Assembly: GCA_019120175.1 (NCBI GenBank)
Contig: DWVP01000001.1
Location: 236,359-300,358 of the forward strand
Source of the DNA: Candidatus Corynebacterium faecigallinarum
Lineage (GTDB): Bacteria > Actinomycetota > Actinomycetes > Mycobacteriales > Mycobacteriaceae
Direction of reading: 5' to 3'
Length of the DNA stretch: 64,000 nt
The position numbers and the translations under genes were made by a program. Position 1 is the stretch's first letter, and every line of letters begins with the position of its first letter. Of this stretch, positions 8,374-16,692 are shown one piece after another. Below the pieces are notes generated by a model, which was given only the letters and a program-made list of their open reading frames with translations, was not told where the DNA came from and made no database searches.

Positions 8374-8988
8374 ATGACAACGATCGTCCACCTCGTCCGG
8401 CACGGGGAGGTCCACAACCCCGACCGCATCCTTTACGGCCGCCTTCCCGACTGGCACCTCAGTGTCCGCGGACGGCAGATGGCCGCTGCGGTCGCGCAAG
8501 ACCTGGCCGACCACGACATCTCCTACATCGTCTCGTCCCCGCTGGAGCGGGCCCGCGAGACCGTCGCCCCGCTTGCTGACGCCCTCGGCGTCACCCCGGG
8601 AGTGGACGAGGACCTGCTGGAAGCAGGCAATGACCTGGAGGGACTGCACATCAAGGGTGTGCGTTCGGCACTGTGGAACCCGAAGCGGTGGCCGATGCTG
8701 AAAAGCCCGGCCACCCCGAGCTGGGGCGAGCCGTACAGCTCGATCCTCGACCGCATGTGGCGTGCCGTGGACACCGCCCGGCAGGGTGCGCTCGGTGGTG
8801 AAGCGGTGTGCGTCACCCACCAGCTACCGATCGTGACCATACAGCGTGACTCCGCCGGCCTGCCCTTGCGGCACAACCCGGCCCGCCGTCGTTGTGAGCT
8901 GGCGTCGGTGACCTCCCTCGTCTTCGAGGGTGACGACGACTCCCGCCTGGTCGACGTACTCTACTCCGAGCCGGCCCAGGCGCTCTGA
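8374..8988 (+). CDS. Histidine phosphatase (phosphoglycerate mutase-like) family protein
   Basis: 204 residues. The catalytic phosphohistidine motif LVRHGE is at residues 6-11. SSPLERARET and the late VCVTHQLPIV, which supplies the second active-site histidine, complete the family pattern. The substrate is not predictable: members range from phosphoglycerate mutase to small-molecule phosphatases. I chose ATG 8374 because family homology begins there and a TAGGGT hexamer lies 8 nt upstream; a longer reading frame back to 8284 has no supporting similarity. It leads the cytochrome c maturation genes and ends about 27 nt before the thioredoxin gene, the same order as in other corynebacteria. Confidence 0.88.
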   Translation: MTTIVHLVRHGEVHNPDRILYGRLPDWHLSVRGRQMAAAVAQDLADHDISYIVSSPLERARETVAPLADALGVTPGVDEDLLEAGNDLEGLHIKGVRSALWNPKRWPMLKSPATPSWGEPYSSILDRMWRAVDTARQGALGGEAVCVTHQLPIVTIQRDSAGLPLRHNPARRRCELASVTSLVFEGDDDSRLVDVLYSEPAQAL

Positions 8989-9014
8989 GGGAACCAGAGA
9001 GACCAGAGAGAAAG

Positions 9015-9674
9015 GTGACTCCGGTGAGGGTAGCGACACGACGGTCCGACTCACGACGCCCGGCCTCCCGCGCAGGCCGCACCACCCGTTCGGTGGCCGC
9101 GGCGCTTATGGCTGCGTCCCTGGCTGTGGGGCTGGCCGCCTGCAGCGAGGACAACACCGCCGGTACCGACGCCGTCGCCACCGGCGGTTCCTTCGAGTTC
9201 GTCTCCCCGGGTGGGCAGACCGAGATCTCCTATGACGAGGATGATCGTCAGCCGGTCGGTGACATCTCCGGCGACTCCCTCATGGAACCGGGCACCACCA
9301 TCTCCCTGTCTGACTTCGAGGGCGAGGTCGTCGTCCTCAACGCCTGGGGTCAGTGGTGTGGCCCGTGCCGCAGCGAGGCCGATGACCTGCAGCGCGTCCA
9401 GGAGAAGCTGGACGAGCACGGCAGCGGCACACTGCTGGGCATCAATGTCCGCGACTCGGTCGCCGACAAGGCCCGCGACTTCAAGACTGACAACGGGCTG
9501 ACCTACCCCTCGATCTACGATCCGCCGTTCATGAGCGCCATGGCCCTCGGTGGCCTGCCGGCCTCGGTCATCCCCACCACGATCGTGTTGGACAAGGAGC
9601 ACCGTCCGGCGAAGGTCTTCCTCCGTGAGGTCGACGACAAGGATCTCTGGGCCGCTGTGGAGCCACTGCTGTGA
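9015..9674 (+). CDS. TlpA/ResA/CcsX-like thiol-disulfide lipoprotein
   Basis: 219 residues. The export signal has an unusually long Arg-rich start and a hydrophobic core (about 28-40) ending in the lipobox LAAC, so the protein should be anchored outside the membrane. The thioredoxin fold carries the redox motif WGQWCGPCR and, later, the cis-proline segment VIPTTIVLD. In cytochrome c maturation system II such proteins keep the apocytochrome haem-binding cysteines reduced, using electrons from CcdA. The GTG start follows a GAGAAAG ribosome-binding site. The stop overlaps the ccdA start (GTGA), which is strong evidence for coupling. Confidence 0.9.
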   Translation: MTPVRVATRRSDSRRPASRAGRTTRSVAAALMAASLAVGLAACSEDNTAGTDAVATGGSFEFVSPGGQTEISYDEDDRQPVGDISGDSLMEPGTTISLSDFEGEVVVLNAWGQWCGPCRSEADDLQRVQEKLDEHGSGTLLGINVRDSVADKARDFKTDNGLTYPSIYDPPFMSAMALGGLPASVIPTTIVLDKEHRPAKVFLREVDDKDLWAAVEPLL

Positions 9675-10459
9675 GTGACATCGGTTCCACCTTCGCCGAC
9701 GCCGCAGCCTCGGGCCCGATCCTGTTGGCGTTGCTTGCCGCCGTGATCGCGGGACTGGTGTCCTTCGCTTCCCCGTGCGTGATCCCGCTGCTGCCGGGCT
9801 ACGTCTCCTACCTCGCCGGCGTGGTCGGCGCGGACACCGAGTACACCAAGCAGGGCACGGTGGTCACCAAGAAGAGGGCACGTGCCGGTGGTGCCGCCCT
9901 GCTCTTCGTCGCCGGGTTCACCGTGGTATTCGTGCTGGCCACGACCACGGTTTTCGGTGCGATCAGTGCACTGAAGCTGAACGAGGACGTCCTGATGCGG
10001 GTCGGCGGCGTGGTCACCATCCTGATGGGTGTGGTCTTCATGGGATTCATCCGCCCGCTGCAGAACGACACCCGCATGGCGCCGAAGCGCTGGTCCACCG
10101 TGGCCGGGGCCCCGCTGCTCGGCGGGGTCTTCGCCCTGGGTTGGACGCCGTGTCTGGGGCCGACGTTGGCGGCCATCATCTCCGTCTCCGCCGGTACCGA
10201 GGGGATGACCGCCGTCCGTGGCGTCATCCTCATCATCGCCTACTGCCTGGGGCTGGGCCTACCGTTCATCCTGGTGGCGCTGGGTTCGGCGAAGGCCCTG
10301 GTCGGTGTGGGCTGGCTGCGGCGGCACTCGCGCACCATCCAGCTCATCGGCGGCGCCATGATGATCATCGTCGGTATCCTGCTGGTCTCCGGCCAGTGGG
10401 CACTGTTCATCGACTGGCTGCGCCAGGGCCTGGTCTCCGACACGACCTTGCCGATCTGA
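9671..10459 (+). CDS. ccdA: Cytochrome c biogenesis protein CcdA (DsbD-like transmembrane thiol transporter)
   Basis: 262-residue membrane protein that moves reducing equivalents across the membrane from thioredoxin to the exported TlpA-like partner encoded immediately upstream. About six hydrophobic helices are visible. The two redox cysteines lie in the first helix (SFASPCVIPLLPGY) and in the fourth (LGWTPCLGPTLAA), the conserved pair of the CcdA/DsbD family. Start GTG overlaps the upstream stop by 4 nt. ResB begins about 60 nt downstream. Confidence 0.95.
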   Translation: MSDIGSTFADAAASGPILLALLAAVIAGLVSFASPCVIPLLPGYVSYLAGVVGADTEYTKQGTVVTKKRARAGGAALLFVAGFTVVFVLATTTVFGAISALKLNEDVLMRVGGVVTILMGVVFMGFIRPLQNDTRMAPKRWSTVAGAPLLGGVFALGWTPCLGPTLAAIISVSAGTEGMTAVRGVILIIAYCLGLGLPFILVALGSAKALVGVGWLRRHSRTIQLIGGAMMIIVGILLVSGQWALFIDWLRQGLVSDTTLPI

Positions 10460-10518
10460 TCCACCACCACTGATCCACAACTGACTGACTACTCTCGTAC
10501 TCTGACGGAAAGGTCCCC

Positions 10519-12273
10519 ATGCTTCGCTGGCTCCTGAAACTGCCGAAGAAGGCCTGGCAGTGGCTGACCAGGATGCGCACCGCGCTGGTGCTGCTCTTCC
10601 TGCTGGCACTGGCGGCCGTCCCGGGTGCACTGCTGCCGCAGCGGTCGCTGAGCGAGTCGAACGTGGAGGAGTACCTCGCCAACAACGGGCGCATCGCCGA
10701 GATCTACGACCAGCTGGGTCTCTTCGACGTCTTCAGCACGACCTGGTTCTCGGCGATCTACGTCCTGCTGTTCCTGTCGCTGATAGGTTGCATCCTGCCG
10801 CGCAGCTGGGACCACTACAAGGCACTGCGCACCCTGCCGCCGGCCGCACCAAAGCGGCTGACCCGGATGCCGAATTACGTCGAGGGCACCGTGGACCTGC
10901 CGGAGGACCAGGTCCAGAAGGACGTCACCGCACGCTTCAAGAAGTGGACCGGCGGGGCGACCGAAGCCGACAAGGACCGGGCCGGGAAGTGGTCCTACTC
11001 CGCAGAGCGCGGCTACATGCGCGAGGCGTCCAACCTGGTCTTCCACCTGTCCCTGGTCGGTGTGCTGGTCACCATCCTCATCGGACGTCTGGTCTACTAC
11101 GAAGGCCAGGTCATCGTGATCGCCGGCACGGAGTCGCAGAGCTCCCAGTTCTGTAATACCGCGGTGGCGAACTTCGACAGCTTCCGGAACGGACCGGCGT
11201 TCGACGGAACCACCCTGAACCCGTTCTGCGTGAACGTGAAGAACTTCGAGGCCACCTACGAACCCACCGGCCAGGCCACGAACTTCACCTCCGACATCGA
11301 CTGGGCGAAGGGGCAGGACGCCCTGAACCCGGTCGAGGAGTGGGAGCACACCCAGCTGCGCGTGAACCACCCGCTCAACGTCGATGGCGACCTGGTGTAC
11401 CTGCAGGGCCACGGTTACGCCCCGACGTTCACCGTGGAGTGGCCCAACGGCGAGGTCCGCACCGAGACCATTCAGTTCCGTCCGGACGACCTGACCTACT
11501 TCCTGTCGTCCGGTGCGATCAAGATGGACCCACCGGCCGGCATGTACCCGGACCTCTACGACCGTCGTCAGAACCAGATCGCGATCCAGGGCCTGTTCGC
11601 CCCGACGGCGGAGTTCTCCGGTGAGAACGATGCTCTACTGCAGTCCTCCTTCCCGGCGATGACGGATCCGGCGGTGGCGATCGACATCTACCGCGGTGAC
11701 ACCGGCCTGGACTCCGGTGCCGGGCAGAACATCTTCGCCCTCGACTCCCGACAGCTGCACAGCGGTGCGCTGCAGAAGCTCGACCGGGTCAACCTGATGG
11801 TGGGTGAGTCCGTCACCCTCGACGATGGCACCAGGATCACCTTCGACGGCGCCGAGGAGTTCGTGAACCTCCAGGTCAGCCAAGACCCTACCACCACGTG
11901 GGTGCTGGGCTTCGCGGTGTTGATGCTGATCAGCCTGGTCGGTTCACTGACGATCAAGCGTCGCCGCTTCTGGGTCCGCGTCTCCGGCAACGGCGACGGC
12001 ACCACCACCCTTCAGATCGCCGGGCTGGCACGAACCGACTCCGCCGGTTGGGGTCGTGAGTTCAACCGCGTCGCCGAGGAGCTGCTGCATCTGGAGGACG
12101 AGGAGCTGGACGGGGAGATCGAGCAGAACGATGGTGAGTGGGACGACTGGGAGGCCGAGTTGGACCGGGAACTGAACCGGGAGATCGCTGCGGGCGAGAT
12201 CGCGGTGGAGCCTGAATCCGACACGGCGTCCGATGCCGCCGACGGCGACAACGACACCGACGACACCAAATGA
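10519..12273 (+). CDS. resB: Cytochrome c biogenesis protein ResB/Ccs1
   Basis: 584 residues. ResB and CcsA form the system II cytochrome c synthetase that carries haem out of the cell and attaches it to apocytochrome. Three N-terminal region helices (about 18-36, 76-93 and 176-197) and one late helix (about 460-476) enclose a large extracytoplasmic domain, the standard ResB topology. LVFHLSLVGVL in the third helix is a typical family segment. The C-terminal ~60 residues are extremely acidic, rich in Glu and Asp, and end in an Asp-Thr-Asp run, a cytosolic tail longer than usual. A ribosome-binding site (GGAAAGG) precedes the ATG. Confidence 0.93.
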   Translation: MLRWLLKLPKKAWQWLTRMRTALVLLFLLALAAVPGALLPQRSLSESNVEEYLANNGRIAEIYDQLGLFDVFSTTWFSAIYVLLFLSLIGCILPRSWDHYKALRTLPPAAPKRLTRMPNYVEGTVDLPEDQVQKDVTARFKKWTGGATEADKDRAGKWSYSAERGYMREASNLVFHLSLVGVLVTILIGRLVYYEGQVIVIAGTESQSSQFCNTAVANFDSFRNGPAFDGTTLNPFCVNVKNFEATYEPTGQATNFTSDIDWAKGQDALNPVEEWEHTQLRVNHPLNVDGDLVYLQGHGYAPTFTVEWPNGEVRTETIQFRPDDLTYFLSSGAIKMDPPAGMYPDLYDRRQNQIAIQGLFAPTAEFSGENDALLQSSFPAMTDPAVAIDIYRGDTGLDSGAGQNIFALDSRQLHSGALQKLDRVNLMVGESVTLDDGTRITFDGAEEFVNLQVSQDPTTTWVLGFAVLMLISLVGSLTIKRRRFWVRVSGNGDGTTTLQIAGLARTDSAGWGREFNRVAEELLHLEDEELDGEIEQNDGEWDDWEAELDRELNREIAAGEIAVEPESDTASDAADGDNDTDDTK

Positions 12274-12392
12274 CCGCCCTGGTGACCGCTGAGTTCTAGG
12301 TCACGTAGTTTGGTCAACCTTGCTGACCGGCACTACTCTTGGGTGCCGTATGGCCGCAATCGGCCTGTGCGATTTTACGGAGGAAACGACGG

Positions 12393-13529
12393 ATGAACGG
12401 CAACGAGGGGCTGGCGACTTTCTCGGACGTCGCCTATGCGACAACTGCAGGAATCTACCTGGTCGCCCTGGTGATTTCGCTGGTCTACTACGGCATGCTG
12501 CGCTCGGCGACCGATGCCCGTCGTGAACGGGCCCGCATCCTCGGGGAGTCCAAGGCCAAGGCCGACACTGCCTCGAAGGTCTCCGTCGGTGCCGGTGCCG
12601 GGGCAGCTGGTGCGTCCGACACCGTGGACACCGGCGACACCATCGACATTGACGAGAAGGACGCCGCCGACGACGGCAGCCACGACGTCTCCGGTATCGC
12701 CACCGGCTCGATGAGCGAGGAGGATCTGCCGAAGAACTTCCAGGTGGAGACCCTGCGCAAGAAGTTCCGTCGCACCGACCAGTGGGGTGGCATGGCCCAG
12801 ATGGTCGTGTGGCTCGGTGTCGCGGTGCACTTCCTGTTCCTGGTCACCCGCGGTATCGCCGCCGAGCGTTTCCCGTGGGGCAACCTCTTCGAGTACGTCT
12901 CCGTGATCACGGGTGTGTCGATGTTGGTGGCATGTGTGTTGCTGCGTCGTCCGTCGATGCGGGTGGTGTGGCCGTGGCTTCTGGTCCCGAACATGATGAT
13001 GATGTTCTACGCTGGCACCGAGTTGTACTCCGATGTTCAGCCGCTGGTCCCGTCGCTGAACTCCTACTGGTACTGGATCCACGTCTCCACCGTCTCCATC
13101 GGCGGTTCGATCGGCCTGGTCTCCGGTGTCGCCTCGCTCATGTACCTCTTCCGCCGTTCCCAGCCGAAGGGCAAGGAGAAGGGTTTCTTCGGCGCGATCG
13201 CCACGCCGCTGCCGGACGCCTCCAAGTTGGACGCCCTGGCCTACCGCACCGCGATCTGGACCCTGCCGATCTTCGGTCTCGGCGTGATCCTCGGCGCCAT
13301 CTGGGCGCACTTCGCCTGGGGTCGCTTCTGGGGATGGGACCCCAAGGAGACCGTCTCGCTGATCACCTGGCTGCTGTACGCGGCCTACCTGCACGCCCGC
13401 GCGACCCCGGGCATGCGTGGCAAACCGGCGGCGTGGATCAACGTCGTGGCCTTCGTGACCATGGTGTTCAACCTCTTCTTCATCAATATCGTGGTTTCCG
13501 GCCTGCACTCCTACGCCGGGCTGAACTGA
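12393..13529 (+). CDS. ccsA: Cytochrome c biogenesis protein CcsA (haem-handling WWD protein)
   Basis: 378 residues, partner of ResB. The WWD domain that binds haem at the outer face is present as WGRFWGWDPKETVSLITWL, and flanking histidines that would ligate haem can be seen in late helices (ISGLHSYAG-like C-terminus, here VSGLHSYAGLN). About eight membrane helices. The N-terminal third carries a long polar Asp/Thr-rich insert (about 45-115). ATG 12393 was chosen because GGAGG (12379-12383) lies at normal spacing; a longer frame from 12339 has no such support. The following rmlB gene begins 27 nt after the stop through a short repeat of GACCGGACTGAAC-like units. Confidence 0.94.
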   Translation: MNGNEGLATFSDVAYATTAGIYLVALVISLVYYGMLRSATDARRERARILGESKAKADTASKVSVGAGAGAAGASDTVDTGDTIDIDEKDAADDGSHDVSGIATGSMSEEDLPKNFQVETLRKKFRRTDQWGGMAQMVVWLGVAVHFLFLVTRGIAAERFPWGNLFEYVSVITGVSMLVACVLLRRPSMRVVWPWLLVPNMMMMFYAGTELYSDVQPLVPSLNSYWYWIHVSTVSIGGSIGLVSGVASLMYLFRRSQPKGKEKGFFGAIATPLPDASKLDALAYRTAIWTLPIFGLGVILGAIWAHFAWGRFWGWDPKETVSLITWLLYAAYLHARATPGMRGKPAAWINVVAFVTMVFNLFFINIVVSGLHSYAGLN

Positions 13530-13556
13530 CCGGACTGAACCGACCGGACTGAACTG

Positions 13557-14723
13557 ATGCGTCCCGCTCTCGACCGGCCCCGCCGGATCACCCGCCTGCT
13601 GGTGACCGGTGGGGCCGGTTTCATCGGCTCCAACTTCGTGCACACCACCCGGGAGGAGTACCCGGAGACGGCGGTGACGGTGTTGGACGCCATGACCTAT
13701 GCGGCGAACCCGGCGAACCTCGCGGGGCTGGACGGCCCCGATGGTGCTTCGAGTGGTGCCGCGAGTGGTGGCGTTGGTGCCGGTAGCGGCGGTGTGGAGG
13801 TCGTCGAGGGCGACATCTGCGATGCTGCGCTGGTGGATGAGCTGATTGGTGCGCTGGCTGCCGACACGTCTGCCGGGGAAATTGATGGTTCGGTCGGCGA
13901 CGGTACGGCGGCGGTGGTCCACTTCGCCGCGGAGAGTCACAACGACAACGCCCTGCGTGACCCGCTGCGCTTCGTGCGCACCAACGTCGAGGGCACCGCG
14001 GTGCTGGCCGAGGCGTGCGTCCGACACGGGGTGCACCTGCACCACGTCTCCACCGACGAGGTCTTCGGTGACCTGCCGCTGCGTGGTTCTGGGGAGCCGG
14101 GGGCCGAGGACCGGTTCACCGTGGACACCCCGTACACCCCGTCGTCGGTGTACTCGGCGTCGAAGGCGTCCGCCGACCACCTGGTGCGCGGCTTCGTGCG
14201 CAGTCACGGGCTCAGCGCGACGATCTCGAACTGCTCGAACAATTACGGCCCGCGTCAGCACCCGGAGAAGTTCCTGCCGCGTCAGATCACCGGGTTGCTC
14301 GACGGGGAGGCCCCGCGCTTGTACGGCACCGGGGAGAACGTCCGGGACTGGATCCACGTTGACGACCACAACTCCGCGGTCTGGCGGATCCTGGAGGAGG
14401 GTGTCTCCGGTCAGACCTACCTGATCGGTGCTGACGGCGAGAAGTCGAACCTGGAGTGCATCCACGAGCTGTTGGCGGTCTTCGGCCGGGATTCCTCGGA
14501 GTTCGTGCACGTCACCGATCGTCCGGGGCATGATCTGCGCTATGCGATCGACCCGTCGTCGATGGAGTCCCTGGGGTGGACGCCGCACTACACCGACTTC
14601 TCCGAGGGGCTGGCTGCCACGGTCCAGTGGTACCGGGACAACCGCGACTGGTGGGAGGTCAGCCGCAAGAGTGCCGAGGAGGCCTACCGGCAGACCGAGG
14701 AGATCCTCGACCCGGAGGCGTGA
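13557..14723 (+). CDS. rmlB: dTDP-glucose 4,6-dehydratase
   Basis: 388-residue short-chain dehydrogenase that oxidises and dehydrates dTDP-glucose, step 2 of dTDP-rhamnose synthesis; rhamnose links arabinogalactan to peptidoglycan in this group. The NAD site is TGGAGFIGSN (about 17-26), the catalytic region is HHVSTDEVFGDLP, and the YxxxK pair is in VYSASKASADH. NCSNNYGPRQHPEKF is the typical substrate-binding segment. A Gly/Ala/Ser-rich insert at about residues 60-82 is unusual for the family. rmlC and rmlA lie 4.5 kb downstream, and no rmlD is present in the window. Confidence 0.95.
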   Translation: MRPALDRPRRITRLLVTGGAGFIGSNFVHTTREEYPETAVTVLDAMTYAANPANLAGLDGPDGASSGAASGGVGAGSGGVEVVEGDICDAALVDELIGALAADTSAGEIDGSVGDGTAAVVHFAAESHNDNALRDPLRFVRTNVEGTAVLAEACVRHGVHLHHVSTDEVFGDLPLRGSGEPGAEDRFTVDTPYTPSSVYSASKASADHLVRGFVRSHGLSATISNCSNNYGPRQHPEKFLPRQITGLLDGEAPRLYGTGENVRDWIHVDDHNSAVWRILEEGVSGQTYLIGADGEKSNLECIHELLAVFGRDSSEFVHVTDRPGHDLRYAIDPSSMESLGWTPHYTDFSEGLAATVQWYRDNRDWWEVSRKSAEEAYRQTEEILDPEA

Positions 14724-14738
14724 GGGCACCCTGGGGGC

Positions 14739-14947
14739 ATGGGGGCCAGCTTGGGGGAGGGAATTCCGGGTCCCGCCGAGGTGGCCTTGCACGTGGAGGA
14801 GCTGGTCGAGGGTGCCACGTACCGCGGGACCGTCGTCACCGGGTTCGTCCGGGATGCGGGGTGGGGACCACAGGGATCTGCTTCGAGTTCCAGGCGCAGG
14901 GGGCCGACCTGGACCCGTTGCACGGCGGGATCGTGCAGTGGCGCTGA
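14739..14947 (+). pseudogene. Possible frameshifted small gene remnant
   Basis: From ATG 14739 one frame gives protein-like sequence (VALHVEELVEGATYRGTVV, GFVRDAG) up to about 14865. A second frame then continues just as plausibly (ICFEFQAQGADLDPLHGG) to a TGA at 14945-14947. One frameshift near 14868-14875 would join them into a ~69-residue protein. I do not recognise the family, and the idea rests only on residue composition, so a sequencing error or chance is possible. Confidence 0.3.
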
Positions 14948-15003
14948 TTGGAATCTGTCCAGGGAATTTCAGAGTATGATGTATGCGCTGAGTTCCCGAG
15001 CTC

Positions 15004-15009
15004 TATAGT
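15004..15009 (+). promoter_or_regulatory. -10 element of the first acidic lipoprotein
   Basis: TATAGT, 8 nt before the ATG at 15018; no ribosome-binding site. Confidence 0.6.
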
Positions 15010-15017
15010 CAGATTCC

Positions 15018-15746
15018 ATGACTGATTTCAAGAAGCTCCGCCTCGCCCTCATTGCCGGACTTGCTGTCCCGGCACTCGCCCTCACCGCCTGCTCTTCTGA
15101 TGACTCCGACTCGGACTCCAGCTCGTCCGACTCCTCGAACGGCAGCGACAGCAGCGACAGCGACGGCGAGGACTCCGGTTCTGCCTCGGATGTCGAACTG
15201 GAAGGAGCCCCGGATGACTTCGAGCTCACCGCTCCGGGCTCGAAGCTGAGCCTTGGCGACGACGCCTACGTGGTCACTCAGCGTGGTAGCGGTGAGGATG
15301 ACGACGAGACCTACCCGATCCAGTACTGGAAGGTCACCGCCCAGGAGATCACCGATGTCCCGAAGGAGGACATTGAACTTTCTTCCGACGCTGACGAAGT
15401 CGAGAAGTTCCTCTGCGTCAACTACGACATCGAGTTCCTCGGTGCCAGTGACGGGTCCAACCCGGAGACCTCCCATATCGTCAAGGAACCGTACATGCGT
15501 GCGGTCGACGACAACGGTAACGGTGCCAACACGATCCTCATGTCCAGTGGGGCCGACTGCGGGATCCACTCCTCCGACGAGCTCCCCAGTGGGCAGGACG
15601 AGCTGCAGGAGGGCAAGGTCTACAAGGATGCCGCGCTGAGCTACGAGACCAATGACGGCTCCGGAATCACCCCGACCGGTCTCGAGTTCCGCTTTGAGGC
15701 TGACCTCGAGGACCTGGAGAACGCCGACAGCATCTACTGGAACTAG
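15018..15746 (+). CDS. Acidic secreted lipoprotein, paralogue 1
   Basis: 242 residues with a clear lipoprotein signal: MTDFKKLRLALIAG, hydrophobic core, lipobox LTAC at about residues 23-26. A Ser/Asp-rich linker of ~35 residues follows, then an acidic domain containing YWKVTAQEITD, YDIEFLGASDG and GITPTGLEFRFEADLED. Three cysteines, including the lipidated one, are conserved with the neighbour at 15829. I recognise no named family. The two proteins share start sequence, linker type and the core motifs, so they are a tandem duplication. Spacing of -10 to ATG is also the same (8 nt), so the promoter was duplicated too. Probably a cell-surface protein. Confidence 0.8.
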   Translation: MTDFKKLRLALIAGLAVPALALTACSSDDSDSDSSSSDSSNGSDSSDSDGEDSGSASDVELEGAPDDFELTAPGSKLSLGDDAYVVTQRGSGEDDDETYPIQYWKVTAQEITDVPKEDIELSSDADEVEKFLCVNYDIEFLGASDGSNPETSHIVKEPYMRAVDDNGNGANTILMSSGADCGIHSSDELPSGQDELQEGKVYKDAALSYETNDGSGITPTGLEFRFEADLEDLENADSIYWN

Positions 15747-15814
15747 TCGGCAACAATCCCGGTACGGGTTCAAGAGTCTCAGGTTTCGCACTGAAGTCTG
15801 AGACGACACAGGGC

Positions 15815-15820
15815 TAGACT
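15815..15820 (+). promoter_or_regulatory. -10 element of the second acidic lipoprotein
   Basis: TAGACT, 8 nt before the ATG at 15829, the same spacing as in the upstream paralogue. Confidence 0.6.
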
Positions 15821-15828
15821 TCGGTTCC

Positions 15829-16650
15829 ATGACCGACTTCAGGATGCTTCGTCGCGCGCTCATCGCCGGAATCACCGTTCCCGCCCTGGCGTTGACCGCC
15901 TGCTCCATGGAAGAGATCAGCGGCGCGGTCTCCACAGACACCGCGAACGGTGCGGACGCCGGAAGTGGTGACGACGGCGAGGGAGACTCCAGCGACGGCG
16001 GCTCCTCGGGCTCCGATCTCCTGGACTTCGATGACGACGACTCGGTCTCCATCGAGGACATTGACCTGACGGGGGCGCCGGAGGACTTCGACCCCACCCA
16101 GCTGGGGAGGGAATTGTCGCTCGGCCAGTCGGCGTACGTCGTCACCCAGCGTCCTGCCGAGGACTCCGGTGATGGCGACAACTCTGCAGCGGCCTCGCCG
16201 AAACAGTACTGGAAGGTCACTGCCCAGGAACTGACCGATCTGGACAGTGACCACATCGAGGTTGGGGCGCACGCCGGCGAGGTCGAGAAGTTCGTCTGCA
16301 TCACCTATGAACTGGAGTTTCTGGGCCTGGACGACTCATCAGAGTCGGCAGGTACTGCAGATGAGGAGGACCAGGACCTCCAACCCCCAGAGCTCCGCGC
16401 CGTCGATGAGGACGGCAATCCGGCCAATGTGGTCGAGGGGGCAGTGCCGGAGGACTGCGACATCGACCAATCCGATCTGCTTCCTGAAGCAATCGACGAT
16501 CTCGAGGAGGAGGTCCTCTACCAGGGTGCGGTGCTGAGCTACCAGACCAATGACGGGGCCGGTGTCACCCCGACCGGCCTCGAGTTCCAGTTCGACGTCG
16601 ATCTCGATGAGGACGAGGCCGAGAACGCTGACGGAATCTACTGGTACTAG
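15829..16650 (+). CDS. Acidic secreted lipoprotein, paralogue 2
   Basis: 273 residues, tandem paralogue of the preceding gene. Signal MTDFRMLRRALIAG and lipobox LTAC match it almost position for position. The linker is Gly/Ser/Asp-rich, and the domain again has YWKVTAQELTD, YELEFLGLDD and GVTPTGLEFQFDVDLDE. It is longer because of extra acidic inserts, including one about two thirds of the way along. The mature protein is strongly negatively charged. No enzymatic motif is visible. The family is unknown to me; a surface or metal-handling role would be speculation. Confidence 0.8.
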   Translation: MTDFRMLRRALIAGITVPALALTACSMEEISGAVSTDTANGADAGSGDDGEGDSSDGGSSGSDLLDFDDDDSVSIEDIDLTGAPEDFDPTQLGRELSLGQSAYVVTQRPAEDSGDGDNSAAASPKQYWKVTAQELTDLDSDHIEVGAHAGEVEKFVCITYELEFLGLDDSSESAGTADEEDQDLQPPELRAVDEDGNPANVVEGAVPEDCDIDQSDLLPEAIDDLEEEVLYQGAVLSYQTNDGAGVTPTGLEFQFDVDLDEDEAENADGIYWY

Positions 16651-16659
16651 CGGGTCACG

Positions 16660-16692
16660 CCCAGAATCAGGCCCAGAATCAGGCCCAGAATT
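16660..16692. repeat. 12-nt tandem repeat between convergent genes
   Basis: Nearly three copies of CCCAGAATCAGG lie between the stop of lipoprotein 2 and the stop of the desaturase gene. Non-coding; no hairpin terminator is obvious here. Confidence 0.6.

Noticed and set aside
12375-14792. An 805-codon minus-strand frame across ccsA and rmlB, and a 690-codon one across hemB (428-2500)
   Set aside because: They span several genes on the opposite strand, including intergenic gaps, and encode no recognisable motif; shadows of high GC content.
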